Positions 1 through 11,041 of a DNA stretch of 64,000 nucleotides are shown here, one piece after another; within the stretch, counting starts at the first letter, position 1, and each line of letters begins with the position of its first letter. The translations under genes were made by a program, and so were the position numbers. Origin of the DNA: Phragmites australis (taxonomy: Eukaryota > Streptophyta > Magnoliopsida > Poales > Poaceae); assembly GCF_958298935.1 (NCBI RefSeq), contig NC_084922.1:17796501-17860500 (forward strand), given 5' to 3'. Under the pieces are notes generated by a model that was not told the DNA's origin, did not search any database, and saw only the letters and a list, made by a program, of their open reading frames with translations.

Positions 1-289
1 ATGTCCCTCCTATATATACACAGTAGCTATCGTAGTTTAGGTTCGGGTTTAGCTTAGATTATTCTGTTTTAGATAGTTTTACCGTTTATTAGTTTGTTGA
101 ACTCCAACTCAAGTACTTCATTGGTAATTAGCAATATTCTGATTGCATCTACCTGTTCTTGCTCATGTCCTCGATTCGCTTGCAGGAAAAACCTTCTTGG
201 TGAGGTCAATCGCGTCTTGGCATGATTGATAACCATGGAGTAATAGTGTAGTGGTTGCGAGGGTTCTCGATCTATTCTGTTCGGAGCCT

Positions 290-825
290 TTAGATCATTA
301 ATGTCGAAGCTCCACCAATTCGACTTATCATATTACCTTTCGGAAGATCAGGCAAACGCGCATCAGCAATGATAATACTTATCACTGCCAGTTCATAATA
401 CAAATCGATAATGATACAAACTAGTTTGGAATACGATCGATAGCGAAGAATCACTACCTGTTTGGAATACGAACCAATAGTGATAATGATTATCACTATC
501 GGTTCGTGTTGGCTCAATTATTGCTCTATCGATGAGCTTATGAACCAGCAGTGATAAGGACAATCATTGTCGATTCGTATTAGCTCAATTATTACTCTAT
601 GGGTGAGCTTATGAACCAACCATGATAACCATTATGCGGTTTGTATTCCGAACTGGCAGTGATACTTCACTTCCGGTTTGTAGCTAGAACTATCACTGCC
701 GGTTGTTAACGACTCAAGGTTAGATCTGCCCATTCAGCTTATGAACCGACAATGATATATTATCACCGTCGGTTATTTCTGAATCAGTAATGAAAGGGGT
801 AGGGATGACACTTTTTGTAGTAGTG
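290..825. mobile_element. Right terminus of a CACTA (En/Spm) transposon
   Basis: The stretch ends with CACTTTTTGTAGTAGTG, whose reverse complement starts CACTACTAC, the expected CACTA terminal motif. Inside lie many direct and inverted copies of a short unit resembling ATCACTGCCGGTT, between about 360 and 780, which is the usual subterminal repeat arrangement bound by TNPA-type proteins. No transposase reading frame is visible here, and the opposite terminus is outside the window. The three bases after the end (TTG) would be one half of the 3-bp target duplication, which cannot be confirmed. The same subterminal unit occurs at the CACTA end near 54.2 kb, so both belong to one family. Bases 1-289 before it show no recognisable gene or repeat. 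Confidence 0.75.
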
Positions 826-1175
826 TTGGACTGTTAAATTGAAATTTCATCGGTTCCCATTGATTTTTGCAATATCTTTGTGGTGTTTTCTTTGGGATCC
901 TTTGGCAGCGAGAGAATGAGAAAATTTGTATGAGTAGTTGAATAAGTATAGGAAAGGAATGGAGCAATACTTCTCAAGAACTCCTAGAACCAAGCAAAAT
1001 GATGGATATTGCTTTAGGCATCACTCGAGGAATGGAGTACTTACACCAAGGGCGCAATAAGCGCATCCTACACTTTCACATAATGCCTCATACTATCTTG
1101 CTAGACTACAACTTCATTACAAAGATTTCAGACTTTTATCTCACAAAGTTGTGTGCAAGGGTCGACCAAAGCATT

Positions 1176-2406
1176 TGCTAGAAATTAAGCACGACAGATT
1201 GAATACAAGACACGATTTTTTTACGTGAAAAACCCTTGGCGGAAAAAACTACTGGCACCAATCGAATATCTTCATTATATGAGGAGTTGTGTACAACACA
1301 AGGGAATTACAATGACCGTCTCCACTGGACCATTTAGACCCTTTATTATCAAGAGTACTCAAAGAAATAAGATTTTGTGTCATACCTAGAACATGCATCA
1401 TATATATATATATATATGAAAAGATGCGGCATAATCAATAACCTATTCATCACCGATACTTGCACATCCATCAAAAGCAACAAGAGTCTGACCATCAGAA
1501 TTATCATTGGTAACAACAACATAACTTTACCTTCTTCATCAGATTTACCTTTTCTATTTTCTTTGTTTTTCAACTTGTAACAATTAGATATGTCATTATT
1601 GTCCCTTTTGCAATACCCGCAGAATTTGTCCTTGCCTCTGGACTTGGAACGATCCCTATAACCATTCGAACTTTTACCTCTGTGGCCATGATGAGCTTTC
1701 TTTTCCTTTATCATGCCATGCACAATCAGTCTTCTCATAAACTTGGCATGCATGGCTTCATAAAGTTATTTCAAAGTTAGAATATCATGACTATATAATA
1801 TAATATTTCTAAAGTTTGCAAAAGAACTGGACAATGAGCACAAAAGAATAAGACTAAAATCTCATTGTCATGTTTTACCCACATGTATTGTAGGTCAACA
1901 ATGATCTCCTTGAAGACCAAAATATGATTCAACACAGAGCCATCCTCTTGTACTTTGTGTATGAACAACTTCATATTCATATGCATTTTGTTGGTTAGAT
2001 CTTTGATATGCAGATCAATTCTAGCTTTAGCTATAAAGTGACAATGGTTTTTTCCTGCAAAACCTCCTACAAAATATAGTTTGAATTTGTTTCTCGTCTC
2101 TCGTTAAAATCCGGCTCTGGTACCACTTGTTAGAAGTTAAGCATGACAGATCAAACTTGAGACACAATTTTTACCCGAAAAACCCTTGCAGAAAAAAATC
2201 ACGGACATCAATCGACGATCTTTACTATATGAGGAATTGTGTACAACATAATAGAACTACAATGACTGTCTCAACTTCTCGTGTGGCTTACAAGATGTAT
2301 ATATAGGGGGTGGATAACAATGACTAATCTAATATAGATTATTCTGGAAGGTGGGCCAAAGACGTCATTTGTGTGGCCCAACTAAAATTCAGATCACAAT
2401 CCAACA
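1176..2406 (-). mobile_element. Ty1/copia LTR retrotransposon remnant inside the kinase pseudogene
   Basis: A right LTR (2128-2406, 279 bp) begins TGTTAGAAGTTAAGC on the plus strand, and a related truncated left LTR begins at 1176 and stays alignable to about 1328. The plus-strand sequence GGCTCTGGTACCA at 2113-2125 is the reverse complement of a methionine-tRNA-type primer binding site, so the element lies on the minus strand. Between the LTRs only gag-derived sequence remains; protease, integrase and reverse transcriptase are absent. The flanking five bases are GCATT (1171-1175) and ATATT (2407-2411). They fit a target duplication in which one copy has taken two transitions, and removing the element rejoins the kinase frame at the DQSI-V position. 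Confidence 0.8.
1349..1986 (-). pseudogene. copia gag fragment
   Basis: Two minus-strand frames carry typical copia gag text. The upstream part (1986 down to 1777) has the LFIHKVQEDGSVLNHILVFK region of the gag/UBN2 domain followed by an IVDLQ motif. The downstream part (1753 down to 1349) contains a basic region and one CCHC-like zinc knuckle reading CGYCKRDNNDISNC, in which the expected His is replaced, so metal binding is doubtful. The two parts are in different frames. No pol follows. The product would have been the capsid/nucleocapsid protein; here it is a dead remnant of the element at 1176-2406. Confidence 0.75.
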
Positions 2407-2614
2407 ATATTGTTACCTTGATTGTAGCAAGAGGCGCAATGGGTTATATTGCACTGCACTATATTCTTGACATTTTTTTGGGGTATCATATAAGTCAGAT
2501 GTGTACGGTTTCGGTATGCTGGTACTAGAAATGGTGGCTGAAAGGAGGAACTCAAACCCAAGTAATGAGATCCAGAGAGATGTTTACCTCCAGAGTGGAT
2601 CTATGAGAAAGCAA

Positions 2615-3816
2615 GACCATCTCCAAGGGGTTCCCGTCACGGTTCTCGTTCCCCTCGCGATGGGAAAAAGACCGTGACAGGAACAAAACGCGAGCTCCAA
2701 TGGCTACCTGTCGCGGGCCGGTGCAGGACGGGATAGGAGAGAGGTTCCCGGGGGTGAGGGATTCTCTCTCCTATCCCGTCGAGCACTCGGGCGGAAGGAC
2801 CATTGACGTCGTGCGCTCGGGCGAAATAGGCGGAAGCGAGGGGCGACGATGGCAGCGTGCGCGAGGAGCACGACGGCCAGCTAAACGGCACAACCAGAGA
2901 CATGAAATATGACAGCTCAACGCCGGCGTGGCCAACCGGCCATGCACCCATGGCGGAGATCGAACAAGAAAGCATAGGCCGGCAAAATAACACTGCAAAA
3001 GAAAAGAACAACATCAACGGTGGTGATGACTCAACTCATCGGCACACCAGGGCTCATCACAGGTGCAGGCTGAGCGGCCGTGACACAATGACATCCATCA
3101 ACGACGGCGGCTGGGAGGGCTCGTCCCTCTCCCCCATATGAGGGTGCCATCCATGGAGGCGACAGCATAGGGCTCCGCCCCTCTCTTCTCCTCTGACCCC
3201 CCCCCCCCTCAAACATCTTGATTTGGGCACCGTTAGAGATTATGACAAAGAGATCCAAATATTCAAGTCGGTTGAGATTGAGAGCGATTCAAGTTGGATT
3301 TGATTAGAGATATGATAGGAGACTTCAATCTGCTTGGAGATAGAGGGGATTCGGATTTGAATTGGGCTTGGGTCGATGGAGATAGAAGGGGGGCACTCGG
3401 CTTTGGAGATAGCGGCTGCTTTGCTTCCACGGCTGGAGGAAGGAGAAGCTTCTCCTAGGCTAGGAAGGAAAGGAGAGAGAGAATATAGGAGATATGCTAC
3501 TGGGCCAGACCGAAAGCAAGAAAAGGGAGATGGAACATATTTGGCCCGAGAGAGATTTGATAGATGCAACTTATTAGGGAATTTAGTACAAAATGCAAGT
3601 ATAGTATATACGTACCACATATTACAGTCGTATTGTATGCATTGTGATAGTTATGTGAAAATGATATATTATTAGATGTCTGTTGGGGAAGGGAATAGGG
3701 ATAGAAATGCCATTGGAGTGCAAGAACATGAAGGGAACAAATTTGAGAGTAAATTCCTTAGGAAAAGATCTTAGGATGAGAAGGGAACGAAATGAAATGA
3801 AACGGTTGGGATGGTC
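2615..3816. mobile_element. Non-autonomous DNA transposon with long inverted ends
   Basis: The first ~95 bases, starting GACCATCTCC and containing several GTTCCC blocks up to CTCCAATGG near 2702, reappear as a diverged reverse complement in the last ~115 bases (about 3703-3816, ending GGGATGGTC). The ends are thus long terminal inverted repeats. The element separates kinase block 2 from block 3, so it inserted into the kinase gene. The interior is GC-rich and codes for nothing I recognise; a C-homopolymer lies near 3200. I see no convincing target duplication (GAAAGCAA on the left, TGATCACT on the right), so the superfamily is undecided between MULE and another TIR class. Confidence 0.6.
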
Positions 3817-4288
3817 TGATCACTGGCCGGACTTAGCATGTACTAGGGAAATGACACATGAAGAGCAAGAAATGGTTCAACAGCTGGCTATTGTGGCACT
3901 ATGGTATGGTGCATTCAGTGGAACCGGAAAAACCGGCCATTAATGATAAAGCTGGTAAACATGTTAAAAGAAAGGCTGCAGACTCCACAAATACCAGCTA
4001 AGCCATTTGTCTCGTCGGAAAGCCACCGTTTGCTGTAAAACATGGGAACCCACTACCATGGTTTAGTAAAATAATTTGGGAGTTATGCTTTCCCAACGTG
4101 TTAATATAGTAATGCCTAGCACTATCATGCAATGTATTTGGAACATTCTACTGTATTAGCTTCCTGAAGTATGAGTCGTCATGTAATACACTTAAGTAGA
4201 ATCACATTGGACTTGGTTTGCAATTTAGCGGTCCGGTTGCTATGATTAGCTTAAACTCTGTAATTTCTTCACCTTCCGTATTGTAAAC

Positions 4289-5719
4289 GGGTTAATTAAT
4301 TTTTTGCTATTCTAGCTGATGGCATATTTCTGAAAGCTACATTCAAGATGCTATACCAAAATACCACCGGTGTCAAACCAAAATTTACTCGTTTGTCATT
4401 TTAAGGTCTTTTTCCCTATCACGTGGCATTTTTAATTTTTTTTGACCCTGCCACATGGAAATGAATGTGAAATGTCCACTGTACCCCCTCGGTCGCTTGC
4501 TCTGCACGGTTGGACCAGGTCGAACAGGGTGCCGGGGGGGGGGGGGGCTTCGTCTTGTTCAAGTGTGGCGGCTGAGGCATGGAGCGGCTCGGCTGTACCC
4601 CGGTTGATGTGTGGGGGCAGCCGACGACAGCTATTGTGTTGTGCGCCGCAGGGCGCTTGAGCTGCCATCTTCTTTCTCAGTCATGCCACCGAGCTTCACA
4701 CCGCCACCGCCAAATCTTGCGCTGCCGAGCACAGATCTGCTAGGGCCGAGCCAAGAGAAGCACGGATGAAGGTCTCTATGGTCTTGTTCGACTGATTCCC
4801 ATGTGAATCCCATCGTCTTCCGGCCAAATTGAGGTCCACACCCATCTTCTCCCTGGCGCCGGGAAGCCTTTCCGCCACTTCACCAATGCACACCATGTCC
4901 CAGCTTCTTCTTCTTATTCCAAGCCATGGTGAGCTACCTCTTGTGTCCGGCATGCTTTTACGTGTGCTACCTCGGCCTCGGCCTGTTGCCAGCGTGGCCC
5001 TCTGTGGAGCCTGAGCTCTGCTACACCATGGCACGAGTCGCTGGTCGAGCTTCGCCTGGGCTCGTGGACTGAGACCCACCCAAACAAGTTCCCCATCGTT
5101 CGTTGATTTTGTTGGTGTCCTCGGTTGGCCAATTCATCACCGCGAATGTCGCCGGCAAGGTCGGACCAGGTCGGGATGGGCTGAGCAAGCAGTTCTTGGC
5201 GTTGCTGGTGAGGGTGTTTACGTGGTAGCACCCCACCAGCTCTGCTTCCCAGGTCCTCAGCGAGCACGGTGACAGGAGTAGGAGCGCTTTGGGATCCAGC
5301 GGGGATGTCGAGCTCCGCGAAGACTCACTATCCGGCACATGCTTTAGGGTGAGCCTGATGAACAGCCGTGGCATGGCAAATAGTACGACGCCACCGCAGG
5401 GCCTAGCCTCCCTGCCCCTGCTGGAGGAGTCTAGGGCCAGGTTGGACACCATTCTTTGCAGCATCGCCGGCTGCTGGGGAGCCATGCAACACCAAACCTC
5501 CTGAGACCGGGAGCGAATGGGCACGTGAGTGGATATTTCCCGTGAGATTCCACGTCGGCAAGGACAAACAAAATAAAAATATCAGGTGGCGATGAAAATA
5601 GGGGTTAAAGTGGCAAACTATAGTATTTTGTGGAGCCCAGTGACATTTTGACACATGATCTCAAATGGGTAGCTTTTAGGCATGTACCATTAAAGTGACA
5701 AAAATAAATTAATTAACCC
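4289..5719. mobile_element. Mutator-like element (MULE) with 9-bp target duplication
   Basis: The 9-bp word ATTGTAAAC lies at 4280-4288 and again at 5720-5728, directly outside inverted ends that start GGGTTAATTAATTT. The ends remain alignable for about 110 bp, through the shared GAAAGCTAC / AAAAGCTACC and TTTGTCATTTTAA / TTTGCCACTTTAA segments. A 9-bp duplication with long TIRs is the standard MULE signature. No transposase is present. The interior (about 4480-5530) is GC-rich and very different in composition from the AT-rich ends, with several open frames on both strands, which is the look of a Pack-MULE that captured genomic DNA. I could not recognise the source gene. A G-homopolymer lies near 4535-4547. 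Confidence 0.85.
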
Positions 5720-5728
5720 ATTGTAAAC

Positions 5729-6640
5729 TAGTCCTCGCTCAACTCCTGAGTAAGGTATTCTTCTTGTACCAGCCATGAGTCGGGTGTCAGGATATTGTTG
5801 AAATGTCACAAGAGTACCATTGTGCTTTAAGGCTATGTTTAGTTGTGTTGAGGCTTTTGATTTTTGGGCTGAAAAGTTGGTTTCTGACTTCTGGTTGATG
5901 TCTTTTTACTATTAGTTTTTCAATAAATTTTTAGCTTCTCAGCACGCAAAAAGTCAGAAAAACTCCTTTCAACTAGCTTCTTAGTTTTTAATTCATTTCC
6001 TCATAAACCAATTTTCAACTTTTCAAAATCCAACTTCTCAACAGCCTATTTGGTTGGACTTTTTCTGGCTTTGGCTTCTGGGGTCTAAATTATGTGTGTG
6101 TTTGTTCCCACGTAAGACAAGTTTTACAATGCGAGGTATTGGCATAGATTTGCGTACAACTATTCTAAAATTCAGCACAACAAAAAAGCAAAAAGCAAAG
6201 CAAAGAAAGGGATTATATCTTTAGTGTCAAGTAGGTGGCGGATCTGAGGAGGCAGCGCGAACTGCCGCAAGAGGCCCTCGCCGGAGCAGAGGCCGGCGGT
6301 GAGGACAGCCATGCCGGTCCGGCATTTCATCGAGAATGGATGCTGGATGCACAGGGAATATGTGGAATATTGTAACCCGGCGGGGAAGCTTGGTAACGGG
6401 CTTTGCTAGATTTGATTGGTCGGGTAGCTGCAGTCTGCGGTGGCAAGGGTGGCACAGCAGGGCACGGTCGCGGTGCTTGGGGGTTGCGACAGCGGCGGGA
6501 GGTGGAAGAGCATGAGGAAATAAATGCTGACAACAATGGAATTGGGCACAACAATAGTCGATAATTGTTGCTCTTCACGCGACTACATATTTCCCTAAAT
6601 TCTCTTTGAAACTTAACTTATGGAATCCATTTTTTAAGAT
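5729..6640. other. Intergenic; possible MITE-like patch at 5829-6060
   Basis: From about 5829 the sequence AGGCTATGTTTAGTTGTG followed by GGGCTGAAAAGTTGG has an imperfect inverted partner ending near 6060 (CAACTTCTCAACAGCCT), reminiscent of grass hAT-type MITEs. The inverted ends are poor and no clear 8-bp duplication is seen. The remainder (6060-6640) shows no gene I can support; a short GC-rich patch at 6235-6530 has open frames but no recognisable domain. Confidence 0.3.
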
Positions 6641-6789
6641 AAGAAAATGGTTTATTATTTCGGTCTCTGCATAAGACAGGTACACAACCATACATTATTA
6701 TAACATTCGAGCCGTGAGCTGCAAACGAAGTGCCAACAAATGGTAAGAACTAAGGTTAAACCAAACATAAATATAATGGAAAGCCAACT

Positions 6790-7205
6790 TCAATGTAGAT
6801 ATCCACCCATGTTTGACGAAAATCTCTATTATCGTGGTCTCCAGGATATACCACGCTTATTTTATTTGATGTCTTGCCTCCTCCTTTTGCAATTGGGATC
6901 ATTGTCGAATTCAATACATTCCCCTAAAGATTACCTGCATATAAGTGTTTGGTTTTGATTTATCAAAAACAATTTCATTTCTAGTTAGACAAATGACCTA
7001 ACATAAAGCATTTGTCCCAACCAAAATCTGGGGTTTCAACTTTTGGTCCATATTGCATAACCAATCACCAATAATATGCAAAACACTTTTTGGAGGTAAA
7101 ATACCGTGTGAAAGCAATTTGCACCACTCTCTAAATAAACTTTGCAAACTGGCAATCTAAACACAAATGTTGAATAGTCTCCTTACTATAAAGAACAACA
7201 TTAGA
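6790..7205 (-). pseudogene. LINE (L1-type) C-terminal zinc-binding reverse-transcriptase tail
   Basis: Read on the minus strand this stretch translates in pieces to the segment that follows the reverse transcriptase in plant LINEs (zf-RVT region): KETIQHLCLDCQFAKFI, then a VVQIAF stretch, then text resembling a DWLCNMDQKLKPQILVG run and an ALCW-I-L-RN-IVFDKS segment. The zinc-binding His and Cys of the HLxxxC motif are still visible. Stops and frameshifts are frequent. The upstream reverse transcriptase is absent, cut off by the CACTA element that begins at 7212. It is a decayed, truncated retroposon tail. Confidence 0.65.
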
Positions 7206-7227
7206 TACTACCACTACGTGAAAAAGG

Positions 7228-7612
7228 GATATGGGTGACGGGTACTGTACCCGTCACCCTGAACGCGTCACTGATGACAAGTCATTGGTGACAGTTCCGT
7301 ACCCGTCACCAATGATGAACAAAGGTGACGGGTAATAATTGTTACCCATCACCTATGACCGTCTCCCATGTGCTGGGTTGAAAGTTATAGGTGACGGGTG
7401 AGGTCTTCACCCGTCACCTATAGATTATTTATAGGTGACGGGTGACTTCAACACCCGTCACTTATGTTCTTTATAAGTGACGGGTAGCTATATTACCTGT
7501 CACTTATAGCTTTCACCCATGTACTAGGAGAAGGATATAAGTGACGGGTAACCTAGTTACCTGTCACTTATAAAGGACATAAGTGACGGGTAGGCATTTT
7601 ACCCGTCACTTA
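7228..7612. repeat. Subterminal repeat array of the CACTA element
   Basis: About a dozen copies of GGTGACGGGT or its reverse complement ACCCGTCACC, often in facing pairs such as AGGTGACGGGTGAGG ... CACCCGTCACCT. Some copies vary to AAGTGACGGGT. Such arrays near the ends of CACTA elements are the known binding sites of TNPA-type proteins in En/Spm; that role here is inferred from position and arrangement. Confidence 0.85.
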
Positions 7613-7850
7613 TGTTTCTCTTGCTCGGTAGGAATGAGTTATTTCCTGGCTGCATCCTGGAACGTAGCTAGGATTTGGCAGCCGTCTTCTCCTTGCAAAC
7701 AATAGCAACACATCCAAATACATATCGACAAACACACTTGTAGGAGTACTCGCTTCATCACAGAATTGCAAATATTACAAAGTTCAAATGTATTTATTAT
7801 AGAATCACAAATGTTACAAAGTTCCGATCAACTCATAATTACTTAAGACT

Positions 7851-10800
7851 TTATAACTTAAGGCTTCTGTAGTGGAACTTGCCCTGTGGGCTGATAACGT
7901 CAGACACCATGAACTCAGCGATTCGTCATTGAATATCCGGGAGTGCACCGGCGTCGAGAAACATACACTTGTATTGCTGCATAATTTAATGTGTAACCAA
8001 TATCATGTTATCATGGAATTAAACTAATTACCGAAATTAGTTATGAATAATCTTGTATTGAACTTACATTGGGGGATTTGATATTCTTTGCTCGGAGCGT
8101 GAGGAGCATGTTCCATGCAACATAGAATCCACATGTGTTGCCTGGTGGTTTTTGGTGGCACTACTGAAAAGAAACTTTACTGTTAGGTGAAAAGAGAAAG
8201 AAACAGCAACAGAGAATATTTGGTATTTTGTTTGGTAGCACTTACCGCGTACCCAGTCTTGTGTGTCAGCCTACGACTGGCTTTCGCGATGTAGTCAGGT
8301 TGTGCTCGAAGGTATTTGTCGAAAGCCCTGCATAAAGAGGGATCGATTATGGAGCCTTTGAATGTTAGAAAAGTTTAATATGTGAACTAAGACAGGCAGA
8401 ACTTCTGGGTCAATGAGTTGTTTTACAATGCTGTAATCACGTGATCTAAGTTTGCCTTTTGCAGATGTTGGTCTTGACGAGTCGACGTAGAACACCAAGT
8501 CCCACTCGAGGCAAACGTTAAGTAAGATCCAATGGCCACCGGTGTTGTGGGCGCCCATCAGGTACTTCACTTTTGAGTATTGTTGCATTGCCCTGGCCAC
8601 ATGATTCGCAGCGTAGTCGGGGTGAAGTTGGATGACCGATATTGTAATGGTCTCAGGGTCAAGAAATGTGACGGGATCCTTGTTCTTCCTTGTTTGTTTC
8701 ATCAAGTGTCTACAGATAAGGACACAGTTAGATTCAAGTCTTAATGGTATTAATTAATAAATATCCAGTATCAAGGGACTTACAATGTGAAGACCTGTAA
8801 TAACGATACATCCAGGCCATCAAGGTTGAAGAGGTCATATAAGTCATTGAAACCCACAATGAAGTAGCTGTCTTGATCACTTAAGAAGTGTCGTCGTTTG
8901 TACTGTACGACTATGGATTGATCATTGCTGTCTCTACAAGCCTGTATGTAATAATTATGCAGGTCGGTACATACTTTTCCCGCCCTTGCTAGCTCATCTA
9001 TCGTCATCAATGGCTTCCCATATTTGAATTTCATGTTGGCTTGAGTCCACATTGGTGCAATTTCCGTGAACTTCTTCATCGGTACAATGGACTTCGACTC
9101 GCCGGTATAATGGCCTTCGACATCTCCGGCAGGGGCTTCTTAGAGTCTTTCTTCTCGACCTCCTTTTCCTTCTTCTTTTTTGGGCTCTTTGGGGGAGACG
9201 GTATTGGGTCTGAAAGCGAGGCTGTTGGATGCGAAGGAGAATATGGTGAAGGCGGCTTCTCTGAAGGAGGTGAAGGCAGTGAAGCTGCCTTCTCAGGAGG
9301 TGACCGGCGCGGTGGCGGTGCACTTGGAGCTCGTCCAGACTGGGATGCACTGGAGACCATGATGTCGCCTCTCTTCCACTAGATCCTTTGATGAAGAGCT
9401 TCACCGAGAGTTATGACTTCCTCATTGGGGGGGAGGGGGACCTCCAACATGTGATCAGTGGCATTGCTATGTACCATATCCACCGTAACCACTGCATAGC
9501 CTGCACGTATCGGGACCGTATGTAAGATACGAACGCCTGGAAGCACATGGCCCCTTGCAACCTCGATGTGATATCCTCCAGGCCTGCTTACAAGGCTGCA
9601 GGACGTGGGCCCTTCTAGCAGGTCAATTGTATCCAACTCAGTCTCGATAGCAGCTACTTGTTGCTCGACCTCCCTGGCGGTGCAGCTACTCTTCCCTGCA
9701 ACTCTAGGACTAAAATCCTGTGGCATGGAAATCTCTATTCCCTTTGCTGCAAGCTGCCCCATGATGCTTGAGTAAACTTTCTGGGTGATGTCCTGTGTCA
9801 ATGCATCCACATCCACTGCATCCAACCTCTTCCTCTTCTTGTACATCCCGATGTCTTCGGGAAAGCCGTATTTCCAGCCCTGGGAACTTGATACACCTCG
9901 CACTCGACCTGGGTGCTCTGGGTTTCCCAGCGCCGCTGTGAGAATATCACTTTCCCTGACCTCGGTGAAATAACCTTGGCTAGCTTCGGCTGCCTTTTCT
10001 TTGACTGTTTCTGCGACTGCTTGGGTTTCGCTGTTTCTGAATGTGATTTTCTCGCTATCGAACATCTCACCCCTTGCACGCAAATATGATTGCGATCGTC
10101 CTGAGAATTGATTCCAAGGATTCCTGCGGCCTTCTCTGGCTAATTTCTCATCCTCTGCCTACCATTTCGCCCTTTTCCCAGCGTAACATGCTGCGTCGGT
10201 CCTGTGGTCATGCTTGTTCTTAGCCCGAAGCTGCTTCTTATTCTCACTCTCCTTCTTGAACTGCTCTGAGTTCTTCATCTGCACAAAAGCATCTCAATCT
10301 TCCGGTTTCAAGTGTTTGTAGCTCTCGTAGGGTGCCACCCCTTTTGCTAAGTACCGATTCACAAGCTTGCTCTTAAAGCTTCGGTGAAGTTTCACGATCG
10401 CTTTCATTGCTGCATTGACCGCGGAGTTCTTTTGACACTCGCTCATGTTTCCAGGGTACTCCAGATACTCCATGACGACATTATTGAACAAGTCCCTCTT
10501 CGCTTTGTCATTGAGATCATTGAACTTAGTCGTTATCGGCACCCTCTCCCGAGCAATGAGCCCTGCGACCCTCCGAAATCTTTTTAGGGCCTTTTCATCC
10601 GTAGGCAGCCCGTCAGCATCGATTCCTGTAACGGTAACCTTGTCCGTCGGCAACTGTGTTTGTGTCCTAGGCTTTCAGGCGCGTGCAACACTACCAGCTG
10701 TCTGGCTTGGAGACTGCGCTGCCGCCATCTAGAGAGAAAAAATGGGAGTTTACATAAACAAAGAATATTTCTCCATTCAACATGTATAAAATGTATTGAC

Positions 10801-11041
10801 TCGCTCGTATCAATACCTCTTCGGCGGGATTGTATTTTTCGTCACTTGCCCGACGTTGGTTCTCTCGATTCAGTGACGGGTCAGGGCTTGGGCTGTGATA
10901 CTGGCTTTCGCTGCTGCCAGAGGAGGACGTCAGGTGCGGGCTTGGGTTCCTATCCGCCCTATCTTGTGCCGAGGTGGCCTCTAGTGCTAGCATCCTCTGT
11001 GCTTTTGGTTTCTTAGGGGTAACAGTCCTCTTCTTCCCCAT
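7851..11041 (-). pseudogene. TNPA-like (plant transposase Ptta/En-Spm) plus Ulp1 protease gene of the CACTA element
   Basis: A multi-exon minus-strand gene. Exon 1 starts at 11041 (MGKKRTVTPKKPKAQ) and is Ser/Pro-rich. The next block (about 10720-10294) matches the plant Ptta/En-Spm transposase family, including RDLFNNVVMEYLEYPGN. It continues at 10083-9379 with a linker and then a Pro-rich stretch near 9350-9100. The C-terminal half is a C48 (Ulp1/SUMO-type) cysteine protease: GGHWILL (His), FYVDSSR (Asp) and, at about 8150, PGNTCGFYVAWNML (Cys nucleophile), so the catalytic triad is retained. Introns with GT/AG borders separate the Ulp1 exons; the end is TAA at 7851-7853. At least four in-frame stops (in the TNPA-like half and linker, and one near the C-terminus) make it a pseudogene. 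The Ulp1 would process a SUMO-like or other conjugated substrate; its role in CACTA biology is not established. Confidence 0.8.

Larger units (their letters stand above)
880..4038 (+). pseudogene. LRK10-type receptor-like kinase, kinase-domain pseudogene
   Basis: Three separated blocks read as one serine/threonine kinase domain of the rust-resistance-kinase (LRK10-like) group. Block 1 (about 969-1175) gives [20 protein letters not shown], then an EYLHQG and ILLDYNF stretch and KISDF. Block 2 (about 2407-2612) gives the ARGAMGYIA activation-loop region, SDVYGFGMLVLEM and the start of PEWIYEK. Block 3 (about 3818-4038) gives REMTHEEQEMVQQLAIVALW and the C-terminus IPAKPFVSSESHRLL with a TAA stop. 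The catalytic HFDxKPxN loop reads HFHIMPHT, so the key Asp and Asn are lost, and the DFG reads DFY. Frameshifts occur in block 3. Block 1 and 2 are separated by a copia remnant, block 2 and 3 by a long-TIR element. Sequence before about 940 is degenerate. Upstream extracellular and membrane segments are not seen. A non-functional relic. Confidence 0.85.

Noticed and set aside
1377..1580. Plus-strand 67-codon frame near 1.4 kb
   Set aside because: Antisense of the copia gag fragment.
2637..3258. Overlapping open frames on both strands between 2.6 and 3.3 kb
   Set aside because: They lie in the GC-rich interior of a TIR element, overlap one another, and show no domain. GC-rich DNA gives long open frames by chance.
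7228..7612. Satellite or CRISPR-like array
   Set aside because: The repeats alternate in orientation and abut a CACTA terminus, so they are subterminal transposon repeats.
9041..9382. Plus-strand open frame rich in Gly and Glu
   Set aside because: It is the antisense of the Pro-rich linker of the TNPA-like/Ulp1 gene.
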